The position numbers were made by a program, and so were the translations under genes. 44,636 bases of DNA from Bacteroidaceae bacterium (lineage in GTDB: Bacteria; Bacteroidota; Bacteroidia; Bacteroidales; Bacteroidaceae): the NCBI GenBank assembly GCA_024398665.1, contig JAKSIS010000015.1, positions 1 to 44,636 on the forward strand. Reading direction: 5' to 3'. Position 1 is the stretch's first letter. Every line of letters starts with the position of its first letter. This document shows positions 24,527 through 32,293 of the stretch, piece after piece. Below the pieces are notes generated by a model, which was given only the letters and a program-made list of their open reading frames with translations, did not search any database and was not told the DNA's origin.

Positions 24527-24546
24527 GATATCAAAATGATATCAAA
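24527..24546 (+). promoter_or_regulatory. Tandem GATATCAAA pair, candidate operator
   Basis: GATATCAAA at 24527-24535 is repeated exactly at 24538-24546, spaced 11 bp (one helical turn), directly downstream of the -7 box and over the predicted start of transcription. Ribbon-helix-helix repressors bind such tandem sites, and one is encoded in this operon; autoregulation is inferred. Confidence 0.45.
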
Positions 24547-24557
24547 CTAAAATTATT

Positions 24558-25490
24558 ATGAATATGGAAACGAAAGAATTTGAATTCAAAGGGTTTAAAA
24601 TGAGCGGTTTCATTTCTCTGCTCTTTGTCCTGGTGCTGATAGGAATCATAGTCTGGAGCTCGGTCACAGACACCTGCCAGACAGTCGCTGTCCCGGTGAA
24701 TCTGATACTCATATTCCTGCTGATACCCGGATTCGTGCAGTTGGAACCTAATGAAGCCCGTGCCATGCTGTTCTTCGGCAAGTACCGCGGCACATTCCGT
24801 GAGAACGGATTCTGGTGGGTCAACCCCTTCCTTACCAAGAAGAAAATAAGCCTGCGTGCACGCAACCTGAACGCCGATGCCATCAAGGTCAACGACAAGA
24901 GCGGCAATCCCATCATGATAGGCCTTGTCATGGTGTGGAAGGTGAGTGATACGTACAAGGCCCTTTTTGAAATCGATTCACAGACAATAGGCAAGGGGGC
25001 GGCAGGCCAGGCCAGCCTGGGTTCAACCATGAAGGCGTTTGAAAACTTCGTTTCTGTACAGTCCGATGCGGCACTCCGCCAGGTTGCCGGCTGTTACAGC
25101 TATGATGAGAACGGCGGTGAAGCTGCTGCCCTGACACTGCGTTCCGGAGCTGATGAAATAAACGAGGAACTAAAGCGGACCCTGAACGAGAGGCTCTCAA
25201 TTGCCGGCATAGAAGCTGTCGAGGCGCGCATAAACTATCTGGCATATGCTCCTGAGATTGCAGCAGTGATGCTTCGCCGCCAGCAGGCCGATGCAATCAT
25301 TTCAGCACGTGAGAAGATAGTGGAAGGAGCCGTTTCAATGGTCAAGATGGCACTTGACAGCCTGAAGAAGGACGGAGTGGTGGAACTTGATGAGGAACGC
25401 AAGGCCGCAATGGTCAGCAACCTGCTTGTGGTTCTGTGCGGTGACGAACCTGCACAGCCGGTAGTCAACACCGGTACACTTTACAACTGA
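24558..25490 (+). CDS. SPFH/band 7 domain membrane protein
   Basis: 310-residue member of the SPFH (stomatin/prohibitin/flotillin) group. Two hydrophobic segments near the N-terminus (about 16-35 and 44-60) anchor it. The SPFH domain follows (QLEPNEARAMLFFGKYRG, GLVMVWKVSDTYKALFEI, LNERLSIAGIEAVEARINYLAYAPEIAAVMLRRQQADAI), then a helical region and a short Pro/Thr tail. Such proteins oligomerise and organise membrane microdomains or guard proteases. ATG codons at 24558 and 24564 are both possible. The small ribbon-helix-helix gene starts 2 nt after its stop, and RmuC follows, so the three are probably one operon. Confidence 0.93.
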   Translation: MNMETKEFEFKGFKMSGFISLLFVLVLIGIIVWSSVTDTCQTVAVPVNLILIFLLIPGFVQLEPNEARAMLFFGKYRGTFRENGFWWVNPFLTKKKISLRARNLNADAIKVNDKSGNPIMIGLVMVWKVSDTYKALFEIDSQTIGKGAAGQASLGSTMKAFENFVSVQSDAALRQVAGCYSYDENGGEAAALTLRSGADEINEELKRTLNERLSIAGIEAVEARINYLAYAPEIAAVMLRRQQADAIISAREKIVEGAVSMVKMALDSLKKDGVVELDEERKAAMVSNLLVVLCGDEPAQPVVNTGTLYN

Positions 25491-25492
25491 TA

Positions 25493-25663
25493 ATGGCTAA
25501 GGATACGGATAACCGGAATTTCCTGCTCAGGGTTGATTCTGCAACCATGGATGCCCTGGAACGCTGGGCCCAGGCGGAATTCCGCAGTGTGAACGGCCAG
25601 ATGCAGTGGATTATAGCCGATGCCCTGCGCCGTGCCGGGCGTATGCCTGAAAGAAAGGAGTGA
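25493..25663 (+). CDS. Arc/MetJ-like ribbon-helix-helix protein
   Basis: 56-residue protein (MAKDTDNRNFLLRVD...). The short strand RNFLLRVDSATMDALERWAQ and the helix pair with FRSVNGQMQWIIADALRRAGR give the ribbon-helix-helix layout: a strand carrying alternating polar residues, then two helices with a turn at SVNGQ. It probably binds DNA as a dimer. It starts 2 nt after the SPFH stop codon and its last codons form a Shine-Dalgarno-like AAAGGAG ahead of rmuC, so the three genes are coupled. Small genes of this type often follow SPFH genes in Bacteroidota. The tandem GATATCAAA pair at the operon start is a plausible target. It could also be half of an antitoxin-like pair, but no toxin is visible. 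Confidence 0.85.
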   Translation: MAKDTDNRNFLLRVDSATMDALERWAQAEFRSVNGQMQWIIADALRRAGRMPERKE

Positions 25664-25669
25664 CTTGAA

Positions 25670-27043
25670 ATGACAATTGAAATCATTACAGCTGCGGCAG
25701 GTCTTGTGACGGGGGCGGTCATCGGATTCTTGATAGGCCGCAACAGGAAGAAGGAACGTGAACTTGCCGCCCAGGTGCAGGTGCTCATGGCTCAGGCCGA
25801 TGCCCTGCGGGAGCAGATGGCCGTATCAAAGGAAGAGTGGGAAAGGCATTCCGGCCAGCTGCTGGAAGCCAAGGACAAGGCGTGCGCTGATTCCATGGCA
25901 GCCCAGGACAGGCGTTACACCGATGCTCTGGCTGCACAGCAGGCCAAATTCGATGAGACCATAGCCAAGGTGACGGCCCAGATGAAGTCCGCTACTGAGG
26001 AGATGCTGAAGCGGCGTCAGGACGAGTTCGCGGCATCCAGCAGCACCAGTATAGGGCAGATTGTGAATCCTCTCCGTGAAACGATAGGAAAAATGGAAGA
26101 GGCGCTGGCCCAGAATGCAAGGTCGCAGACCGCAATGAGCAGTGAGATGAAGGCCCAGCTTGAAAACATGATGCGCACCAGCCAGGCAGCCAAGGACAGT
26201 GCGGACGAACTCTCACGCGTATTCCGGCATGCAGGCCGGGTGCAGGGCGACTGGGGGGAAATCATTCTTGATGAACTGCTGGAATCACAGGGGTTCACCC
26301 GTGGCGTGCATTATGACACCCAGTCTTCAATACGTGATGCGGCCGGCGGCGTGGTACGTTCCGTTGAAGACCGCAGCATGCGTCCTGACGTGATCCTGCA
26401 TCTGGACCATAGGCGTGAGGTCATTGTAGACTCGAAAGTATCCCTGACCGCATATATGGACTATGTGAATGCTGAAGACGAATCTTTGAAGCAGAAATAC
26501 CTGAAGTCCCATGTTGACAGTATACGCAATCATGTAAGGGAACTTGCCGCAAAGGACTATTCGTCATACATAAAGCCCCCTAAGGTCAGAATGGACTATG
26601 TGATCATGTTCGTTCCGAATGCAGGTGCTCTGTGGAGCGCATTGAACGCTCAGCCTGATTTGTGGCGCAAGTCCATGGACCGTAACGTCTTCATAGCCGA
26701 TGAACAGACGCTGTTTGCCGCACTGCGCATAATCAACCTTACATGGACCCAGATAGCGCAGGCGCAGAACCATGAGAAGGTCTATGCCCTGGCATCGGAA
26801 ATGCTTGACAGGGTGGGGCAGTTCATGAAACGCTATGAAGCCATGGGAAAGGCTCTTGAGAATGCCCAGAAGGCATACAATGAGGGCCGTGACAAACTGA
26901 CTCCGGGCGGTCAGAGCATAATACAGACCTGTGCCAAGCTGCAGAAACTGGGCGCCCGCCAGAGCACATCCAATCCGCTGCCGCAACTTCAGGACATAGA
27001 TGACATACCGCAGACAGAGCAACTTTCCGGTCCTGAAGGGTGA
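25670..27043 (+). CDS. rmuC: DNA recombination protein RmuC
   Basis: 457 residues. RmuC limits recombination at inverted repeats in E. coli and carries a PD-(D/E)XK nuclease-like domain. An N-terminal membrane helix (about 4-24, GAVIGFLIGRNRKKE) and a long coiled coil (about 25-185) precede the conserved domain: GDWGEIILDELLESQGF, RPDVILHLDHRREVIVDSKVSLTAY, HVRELAAKDYSSY and FVPNAGALWSAL. The C-terminus is a short, polar, Pro/Gln-rich tail. The start follows an AAGGAG at 25655-25660, an unusually good Shine-Dalgarno for this phylum, which supports the ATG at 25670. Confidence 0.95.
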   Translation: MTIEIITAAAGLVTGAVIGFLIGRNRKKERELAAQVQVLMAQADALREQMAVSKEEWERHSGQLLEAKDKACADSMAAQDRRYTDALAAQQAKFDETIAKVTAQMKSATEEMLKRRQDEFAASSSTSIGQIVNPLRETIGKMEEALAQNARSQTAMSSEMKAQLENMMRTSQAAKDSADELSRVFRHAGRVQGDWGEIILDELLESQGFTRGVHYDTQSSIRDAAGGVVRSVEDRSMRPDVILHLDHRREVIVDSKVSLTAYMDYVNAEDESLKQKYLKSHVDSIRNHVRELAAKDYSSYIKPPKVRMDYVIMFVPNAGALWSALNAQPDLWRKSMDRNVFIADEQTLFAALRIINLTWTQIAQAQNHEKVYALASEMLDRVGQFMKRYEAMGKALENAQKAYNEGRDKLTPGGQSIIQTCAKLQKLGARQSTSNPLPQLQDIDDIPQTEQLSGPEG

Positions 27044-27083
27044 AAATTATATCTGAAAGTATACTTTCTTCAATAATTTAACT

Positions 27084-27091
27084 ACATTTGC
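27084..27091 (+). promoter_or_regulatory. Putative -7 box of the exported Ala/Lys-rich protein gene
   Basis: TACATTTG matches TAnnTTTG exactly, 40 nt before the ATG at 27132. Confidence 0.55.
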
Positions 27092-27131
27092 CATCCTGTA
27101 TATAAATAAAGTACACATAAATATTCAAGAA

Positions 27132-27881
27132 ATGAAAAGGTCAATTATCGTATTGCTTGCGGCTGCACTGTCTGCAGCCCCCGCTAACGCACAACTTCTG
27201 AACAAACTGGCTGACAAGGCACTGAATACCGCAGGAAAGTCAGTTGAAAGAACTATTGAAAAGCGTATTGACAAAGCCGCCGAGAAGGCTACCGACAAGT
27301 TGTTCGATTCAGCTGAAAAGGCATTGGACAAGCAGGTTGACAAAGCAGCCGCTGCCGTAGGTGAGGCTACAACGAACGCCACACAGGCATATACCGATGC
27401 CGTGGTCCAGTCAGCCAATGAACTGAACCAGGCAGCCGCCGAATTGAACCAGGCCAATGCCGAGAGCGCAGCTGCCATGGGCGAGGCTGCCGCAGCCGTC
27501 AATGCAGCCGGCGGGCTTGGAGCACTTTACGGAGCAGCCATGTCTGCTATGGGCGTTGGTGCACCGGTCTATACGGACAAGGGCAGTGAAGTGAACCTGA
27601 ACTGGAAGTACATCTCCTTCACACTTGACTGGACATGCAAGTTCAGCGGCGAGAAGTGCACAAGTTCTGTAATGAGCTACGTCTTCCCCACTGAAGAACT
27701 GGCCATACAGTACTACCGTGAGCAGATTGACGGTCTTGAAAAGAATGAGGCCAAGAAGTTCTCACAGAAGGGCACTTCAGTAATGGAGGATACCACTGCT
27801 GAATACAGCGACAAGGACAAGATTGCAGTAAAGGCTGCAATGCAGCAGGTGGTCCTTGCCATGGGCGGCAAACTGGAATAA
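27132..27881 (+). CDS. Exported Ala/Lys-rich coiled-coil protein, function unknown
   Basis: 249 residues; I do not recognise a named family. A clear signal peptide (MKRSIIVLLAAALSAAPANAQ, cleaved after ANA) is followed by about 110 residues of heptad-like Ala/Lys/Asp/Glu repeats (e.g. DKAAEKATDKLFDSAEKALD, ELNQAAAELNQANAES), resembling amphipathic helices. A compact C-terminal part (about 150-249) has two Cys (in TCKFSGEKCTSS), which may form a disulfide, and strands around VNLNWKYISFTLDW. It is probably periplasmic or outer-membrane-associated. Monocistronic: own -7 box, strong terminator. Convergent with the lysA-side operon. Confidence 0.85.
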   Translation: MKRSIIVLLAAALSAAPANAQLLNKLADKALNTAGKSVERTIEKRIDKAAEKATDKLFDSAEKALDKQVDKAAAAVGEATTNATQAYTDAVVQSANELNQAAAELNQANAESAAAMGEAAAAVNAAGGLGALYGAAMSAMGVGAPVYTDKGSEVNLNWKYISFTLDWTCKFSGEKCTSSVMSYVFPTEELAIQYYREQIDGLEKNEAKKFSQKGTSVMEDTTAEYSDKDKIAVKAAMQQVVLAMGGKLE

Positions 27882-27899
27882 GATCCGCACCCCATCATG

Positions 27900-27934
27900 A
27901 AAAAAGTCTCCGGTCAGACCAGGAGACTTTTTTT
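27900..27934 (+). terminator. Intrinsic terminator after the exported protein gene
   Basis: GTCTCC (27906-27911) pairs with GGAGAC (27922-27927), with an inner GGT/ACC helix, preceded by AAAAAA and followed by seven T. Confidence 0.93.
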
Positions 27935-27940
27935 GTTCTT

Positions 27941-28034
27941 CAGGGCCAGACCCTGCACACCGGGGCCAGACCCTGCACACCGGGGCCAGACCCTGCACAC
28001 CGGGGCCAGACACTGCACACCGGGGCCAGACCCT
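27941..28034. repeat. Tandem array of 20-bp REP-like units (copy C)
   Basis: Four and a half units of CGGGGCCAGACCCTGCACAC with a 20-bp period: 27941-27960 (one change), 27961-27980, 27981-28000, 28001-28020 (one change) and a partial 28021-28034. The last unit overlaps the stop codon of the minus-strand lipoprotein gene. The unit (GCACACCGGGGCCAGACCCTG) matches the arm of copy B (GCACAACAGGGACAGTCCCTG) at 17 of 21 positions, so the three repeats appear related. Confidence 0.9.
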
Positions 28035-29115
28035 AACGGGAGAAAATAAGTTCGTAATCGCTGCGGGCATCATTCTCATTGGCATAGCTGCCGCTGCGGA
28101 CAATGTTACCTGTGGAGCAGAAGAATTCTATGATGAGCCTTGCGTTGTAGTCCTTGGGATTGGCGTCGCAGTATTCCAGTGACGCAGCGTATGCTCGGTT
28201 TTTCGTTTCGTTGTACAGCTGGTCCGCTATCCGGCTGTCGCGTGACAGTCCGTAGAATATGTACTGGACGGAACTGCGCCAGCCCAGCCACATGACAAAC
28301 TGGTAACGGCTGTACCGGCCGCTTTCCAGCAGCTGTTTCATGAGCGTGACGGAAACTTCGAACGGAATTCTTCCGACCGATGCCAGAGCCAGCTGGCACT
28401 GCCGTTCAAACGAACCGGCTGCGCCAACCGCATCAAGAAAGGCCACGGTGCGCCGTGTGTTGTCGGAGATGCTGTCAATGGCCTGAAATTCATCGGACTG
28501 GAGTATGTCTGCCCAGTCATTCTGTAAGTCAATACAGCGGAACAGGGCTGTCGTGTCAGAAAAGTCTGCGAACGGATTGTTGTCAAGCAGGCTGAACGCT
28601 TCCTGGAAATACGGCCCGGGACCTTCATCCTCAACGCTGCCGAAAGCGGCTGAACCGATGTAGGAACAAAGCTTGTTCTTGAGTGCGGCTGTCGCTGCGG
28701 CCACATCGTCCTCATTTCCGCTGCTGTAGCCCATGATGGTTTCCATCATCATCACCCAGTCATAGTCGTACTGCATTTCGCTCAGGTACTGGAACAGTTC
28801 GTACTGGCTGTACAGGTTGTGAAGGACAATGTAGCTGTTGTAGCGGTTTACGGCTTCATGCAGTCCGCGGCTGCGCAGATGGAACGTGTCAGGCAGAATG
28901 TAGTCCGATGTGTCCGACTGTATTCCGTACAGCGACATGGTCAGAATTTCGTCCTGGGAGAGGAGCTCCTCTTCTCCGCTTTCAAGAATGGTCCTGAAGC
29001 GGCTGACAGTCCGGCTCAGATCAGCCGGCTGGGAATTCCAGCTGTTGTAACTGTCATCGGCGGCCGAGCAGGCTGCCAGCAGCAGTGTTGCGAAAATGGC
29101 GGTCAGGTGTTTCAT
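28033..29115 (-). CDS. Predicted lipoprotein, function unknown
   Basis: 360 residues, no family recognised. The signal peptide ends in a lipobox (LLLAAC, Cys16), so it should be lipid-anchored in a membrane facing the periplasm or outside. The rest is mostly helical, with many aromatic and acidic residues (YNSYIVLHNLYSQYELFQYL, YDYDWVMMMETIMGY), suggesting a soluble alpha-helical domain. Its ATG overlaps the lysA stop (ATGA), so it is translationally coupled as the last gene of the his-lys operon, although its content suggests nothing about amino acid synthesis. Its stop codon overlaps the tandem repeat array. The frame is open to 29157, but the ATG at 29115 gives the signal peptide. Confidence 0.85.
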   Translation of the reverse strand: MKHLTAIFATLLLAACSAADDSYNSWNSQPADLSRTVSRFRTILESGEEELLSQDEILTMSLYGIQSDTSDYILPDTFHLRSRGLHEAVNRYNSYIVLHNLYSQYELFQYLSEMQYDYDWVMMMETIMGYSSGNEDDVAAATAALKNKLCSYIGSAAFGSVEDEGPGPYFQEAFSLLDNNPFADFSDTTALFRCIDLQNDWADILQSDEFQAIDSISDNTRRTVAFLDAVGAAGSFERQCQLALASVGRIPFEVSVTLMKQLLESGRYSRYQFVMWLGWRSSVQYIFYGLSRDSRIADQLYNETKNRAYAASLEYCDANPKDYNARLIIEFFCSTGNIVRSGSYANENDARSDYELIFSR

Positions 29116-30227
29116 TCCTTCACTTCCGATGGCGGCAGACGGCGCTGGTTGTAGCATGATGCCATGGTTTCGCCATATGCTCCGGCTGTCATGATTGCAA
29201 TAAGGTCACCGCGGCTTGTCCTGGGAAGGACGGCATCCTTTCCGAATACGTCCGATGATTCGCAGATAGGGCCTACGACATCATATTTTTCAGGTTCGCC
29301 GTGTGATGTGAGGTTTACAATGCTGTGGTGCGCCCCGTAGAATGCGGGACGTATCAGGTCGGTGAATCCGGCATCGACAATGGCGAACTTCCTGACAGTA
29401 CCCTGCTTGACATAGAGCACCCGTGTAATGAGCCGTCCGCACTGTGCCACCACGGCGCGCCCCAGTTCAAAGTGCAGCTGCTGTCCCTGACGCAGGTTCA
29501 GGCGGTTCCTGAAAACGTCAAAATACGCTTGGAAATCAGGAATCATGTTCTGCAATGGATTGTCATAGTCAACCCCCAGACCGCCGCCCACATTGATGAT
29601 GTTCAGCCTGATTCCTTCCTCTTCCAGGCTGTCCTGCAACTGGTTGACCTTGTCGCACAGCTGTATGAACGGTCCCATGTCAGTAATCTGTGAACCTATG
29701 TGGAAATGCAGTCCTTCAAACACCAGATACCGGCTTTCCAGAGCCTTCCTGATGATGGGCCGCAGCATGGGTATCTCAATTCCGAACTTGTTTTCAGCCT
29801 TGCCTGTGGTGATTCCGGCCAGTGTGTGGGCATCGACATCGGGGTTTACGCGGAAGGCAATGTGCGCCTTCCTGTCAAGAAGACGGCAACGTTCCTCAAT
29901 CACGTCAAGTTCAGCTTCGGATTCCACGTTGAAGCATGCTATTCCGCTTTCCAGAGCCAGGTCTATCTCCCAGTCGGCTTTACCGACGCCGGCAAAGACT
30001 ATTTGTGAAGCGTCGAATCCGGCGTCAAGCGCCACCTTGATTTCGCCTCCGCTCACGCAGTCAATACCCAGCCCGTGCTGTCTTATGAGCGGCAGCAGCA
30101 GCGGGTTCGCATTGGCCTTTATGGCGTAGTGGACATGCCAGTCCCTTTCACCGGCCACTGCGCGGTCAATGGCAGCCAGGGTGCTTTCCAGAAGCCCCAG
30201 ATCATATTCGTAGTACGGAGTCTGCAT
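29112..30227 (-). CDS. lysA: Diaminopimelate decarboxylase
   Basis: 371-residue PLP enzyme of fold type III; it decarboxylates meso-diaminopimelate to lysine, the last step of lysine synthesis. The PLP lysine is in YAIKANANP (about residue 38), GLHFHIGSQI and NVGGGLGVDY follow, and the active-site CESSDVFG from the partner chain and AGAYGETMAS are near the end. The protein is shorter than the usual ~385-420 residues, starting almost directly at the barrel (MQTPYYEYD), but all key residues are there. lysC ends 5 nt upstream, so the two lysine genes are coupled. Confidence 0.96.
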   Translation of the reverse strand: MQTPYYEYDLGLLESTLAAIDRAVAGERDWHVHYAIKANANPLLLPLIRQHGLGIDCVSGGEIKVALDAGFDASQIVFAGVGKADWEIDLALESGIACFNVESEAELDVIEERCRLLDRKAHIAFRVNPDVDAHTLAGITTGKAENKFGIEIPMLRPIIRKALESRYLVFEGLHFHIGSQITDMGPFIQLCDKVNQLQDSLEEEGIRLNIINVGGGLGVDYDNPLQNMIPDFQAYFDVFRNRLNLRQGQQLHFELGRAVVAQCGRLITRVLYVKQGTVRKFAIVDAGFTDLIRPAFYGAHHSIVNLTSHGEPEKYDVVGPICESSDVFGKDAVLPRTSRGDLIAIMTAGAYGETMASCYNQRRLPPSEVKE

Positions 30228-30232
30228 ATGTT

Positions 30233-31558
30233 TCAGTTCCTGCCGTTGAACAGAACGTCGCTCAGGCGCTGAAGGGCCTTCTTCTTGTCATCCTCCCTGA
30301 TCAGGAATGAAATGTTGTAGTTGCTGCCGCCGTATGAAATCATTCGTACAGGTATGTCGGCAAGAGCATCCAGTGCGCGTGATTCGAATCCCAGATTCTC
30401 CCAGTCCATGTCACCGACCACACATATTATGCACATGCCGCTGTCTACGGTTACAGTGCCGTATTTCTTCAGTTCGCGTACAATCTCGTCAAGGTTGCGC
30501 GTGTTGTCAATTGACATGGATACACCCACTTCCGATGTGCATATCATGTCAATTGAAGTGCGGTAGGTTTCGAAAACTTCGAACACCTTCTTCAGAAAGC
30601 CGTGTGCCAGAAGCATGCGGCTTGACTTGATCTTGATGGCGGTGATGTTCTCCTTGGCCGCTACGGCTGTGATGCGGTTCAGTTCGGAACGGTTGTCTAT
30701 GAGCGTTCCGGGGGCGTCGGGCTGCATGGTGTTCAGCAGACGGACGGGTATGTTTGCCGCCTTTGCAGGCTGTATGCACGTGGGGTGCAGAATCTTGGCT
30801 CCGAAATAAGCAAGCTCGGCAGCCTCTTCAAAGTGCAGGTGGCGTACAGGGCTGGTCTTGTCGACAATGCGCGGGTCATTGTTGTGCATGCCGTCAATGT
30901 CTGTCCATATCTGTATCTCATCGGCCTTTATGGCAGCGCCCAGGATTGATGCGGTGTAGTCGCTGCCGCCGCGCTGCAGGTTGTCAATGTCACCTTCCGC
31001 ATTGCGGCAGATGAATCCCTGCGTAATGTATATCTGCATGCCGGGGGCCGCATCAAGAGCTTTCGCGGCACCTTCCCTGATGAAGTTCATGTCCGGTTCG
31101 CCGTCAGCATCGGTCTTCATGAAGTCAAGTGCAGGCAGCAGTGCGGCTTTGATGCCCAGTTCCTGAAGGTAACATGTCACCATACGGGTCGATATGAGTT
31201 CTCCCTGTGCAAGGATGGCCTTTTCCTGCTTTTCGGTGAAACCTTCCTTGGAAAATGACTGCAGGTATGTGAACTTCTCCTCGAGGAAGTCAAGAATCAC
31301 CTTGCGGTTGCTTTCCTTTGCGTACAGTTCGGGAACGTGTGCGAAATACTTTGCGCGCAGACGGTTTATGACATCGTCAGCACCCGGCTTGTTGCCGCCT
31401 TTCAGGTACTGTGCTATTTCAACCAGTGAATTGGTGGTGCCTGACATGGCCGAAAGGACCACCAGTTTCTGCTGCCCGTCCTGAAGGATGAGCGAGCATA
31501 CGTCTTTCATTCTCTGCGGACTTCCAACTGACGTTCCGCCGAATTTCAATACTTTCAT
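30233..31558 (-). CDS. lysC: Aspartate kinase
   Basis: 441-residue monofunctional aspartokinase: it phosphorylates aspartate, the first step to lysine, threonine and methionine. The N-terminal kinase signature KVLKFGGTSVGS and the substrate motif QRGGSDYTASILGAAI are present. Two ACT-type regulatory modules follow (about 300-441, ITAIKIKSSRMLLAHGFLKK, TVTVDSGMCIICVVGD), implying feedback control by an end product, probably lysine. Not fused to homoserine dehydrogenase, unlike the ThrA type. It starts 24 nt after ftsE ends; no lysine riboswitch fits in that gap. Confidence 0.96.
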   Translation of the reverse strand: MKVLKFGGTSVGSPQRMKDVCSLILQDGQQKLVVLSAMSGTTNSLVEIAQYLKGGNKPGADDVINRLRAKYFAHVPELYAKESNRKVILDFLEEKFTYLQSFSKEGFTEKQEKAILAQGELISTRMVTCYLQELGIKAALLPALDFMKTDADGEPDMNFIREGAAKALDAAPGMQIYITQGFICRNAEGDIDNLQRGGSDYTASILGAAIKADEIQIWTDIDGMHNNDPRIVDKTSPVRHLHFEEAAELAYFGAKILHPTCIQPAKAANIPVRLLNTMQPDAPGTLIDNRSELNRITAVAAKENITAIKIKSSRMLLAHGFLKKVFEVFETYRTSIDMICTSEVGVSMSIDNTRNLDEIVRELKKYGTVTVDSGMCIICVVGDMDWENLGFESRALDALADIPVRMISYGGSNYNISFLIREDDKKKALQRLSDVLFNGRN

Positions 31559-31582
31559 TTTTATGGTAATGTGTTATGGTTA

Positions 31583-32293
31583 TCATTCAGCCGTTTCAGG
31601 TTCGCAGTCCTGAACGGAGGCGTCTGCAATGAGCTTGCGGTCGCTGCACTTGAACACGCGTCCGGGGTACTGCTCAAGCCACTGCAGATTATGGGTTATC
31701 ATGACCACAGTGGTGCCAGAACGGCCAACCTTCTGCAGAATCTCCATTATCTGACAGCCGGTTTCAGGGTCCAGATTGCCCGTGGGTTCATCGGCCAGAA
31801 TCAGTTTGGGGCTGTTCAGCAGGGCGCGTGCTATGCATATGCGCTGCTGTTCGCCGCCGGACAGTTCATGAGGCATCTTGTATCCTTTCGATTCCATGCC
31901 TACCATGTCCAGAACCTGGAATATCTGCTGGTGTATAAGTTTCCTGTCCTTCCAGCCTGTGGACTTGAGAACGAAACTGAGATTGTCAAAAACGCTGCGG
32001 TCTGTGAGCAGCTGGAAATCCTGGAACACAATGCCCATCTGGCGGCGCAGTTTGGGCAGCTGGCGCTTCTTGAGCGTGGTCAGGTCAAAACCCAGCACCC
32101 GCGCGTAACTGTCGGGCATGGGGCAGAGGGCGTCCAGTTCTCCGTAAAGAGTCTTGACCAGACTGCTTTTGCCGGATCCCACCTTGCCTATAAGATAGAC
32201 AAAGTCACCCTCATTGACAGTGAAGGTGACGTCGCCCAGTACGAACATGTCCTCCTGGCGGACCTCAACGTTTCTGTAATCTATTATCTCCAT
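31583..32293 (-). CDS. ftsE: FtsE-type ABC transporter ATPase
   Basis: 236-residue ATPase of the FtsE/LolD/MacB group. Walker A is GKVGSGKSS, the signature is [15 protein letters not shown], Walker B is [12 protein letters not shown], and the switch His is in VMITHN. FtsE works with the membrane protein FtsX to activate cell-wall amidases or transporters at the division site. No ftsX is adjacent: the start is directly next to the hisIE stop and lysC follows after 24 nt. The C-terminal ~30 residues ([17 protein letters not shown] end) are not part of the ATPase core. FtsE is the likeliest identity; a LolD-like partner for the permease at 23237 cannot be ruled out. Confidence 0.85.
   Translation of the reverse strand: MEIIDYRNVEVRQEDMFVLGDVTFTVNEGDFVYLIGKVGSGKSSLVKTLYGELDALCPMPDSYARVLGFDLTTLKKRQLPKLRRQMGIVFQDFQLLTDRSVFDNLSFVLKSTGWKDRKLIHQQIFQVLDMVGMESKGYKMPHELSGGEQQRICIARALLNSPKLILADEPTGNLDPETGCQIMEILQKVGRSGTTVVMITHNLQWLEQYPGRVFKCSDRKLIADASVQDCEPETAE

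Noticed and set aside
27941-28034. CRISPR array
   Set aside because: The 20-bp units are contiguous with no spacers, and no cas genes are present.
31559-31582. Lysine riboswitch ahead of lysC
   Set aside because: Only 24 nt separate ftsE from lysC.
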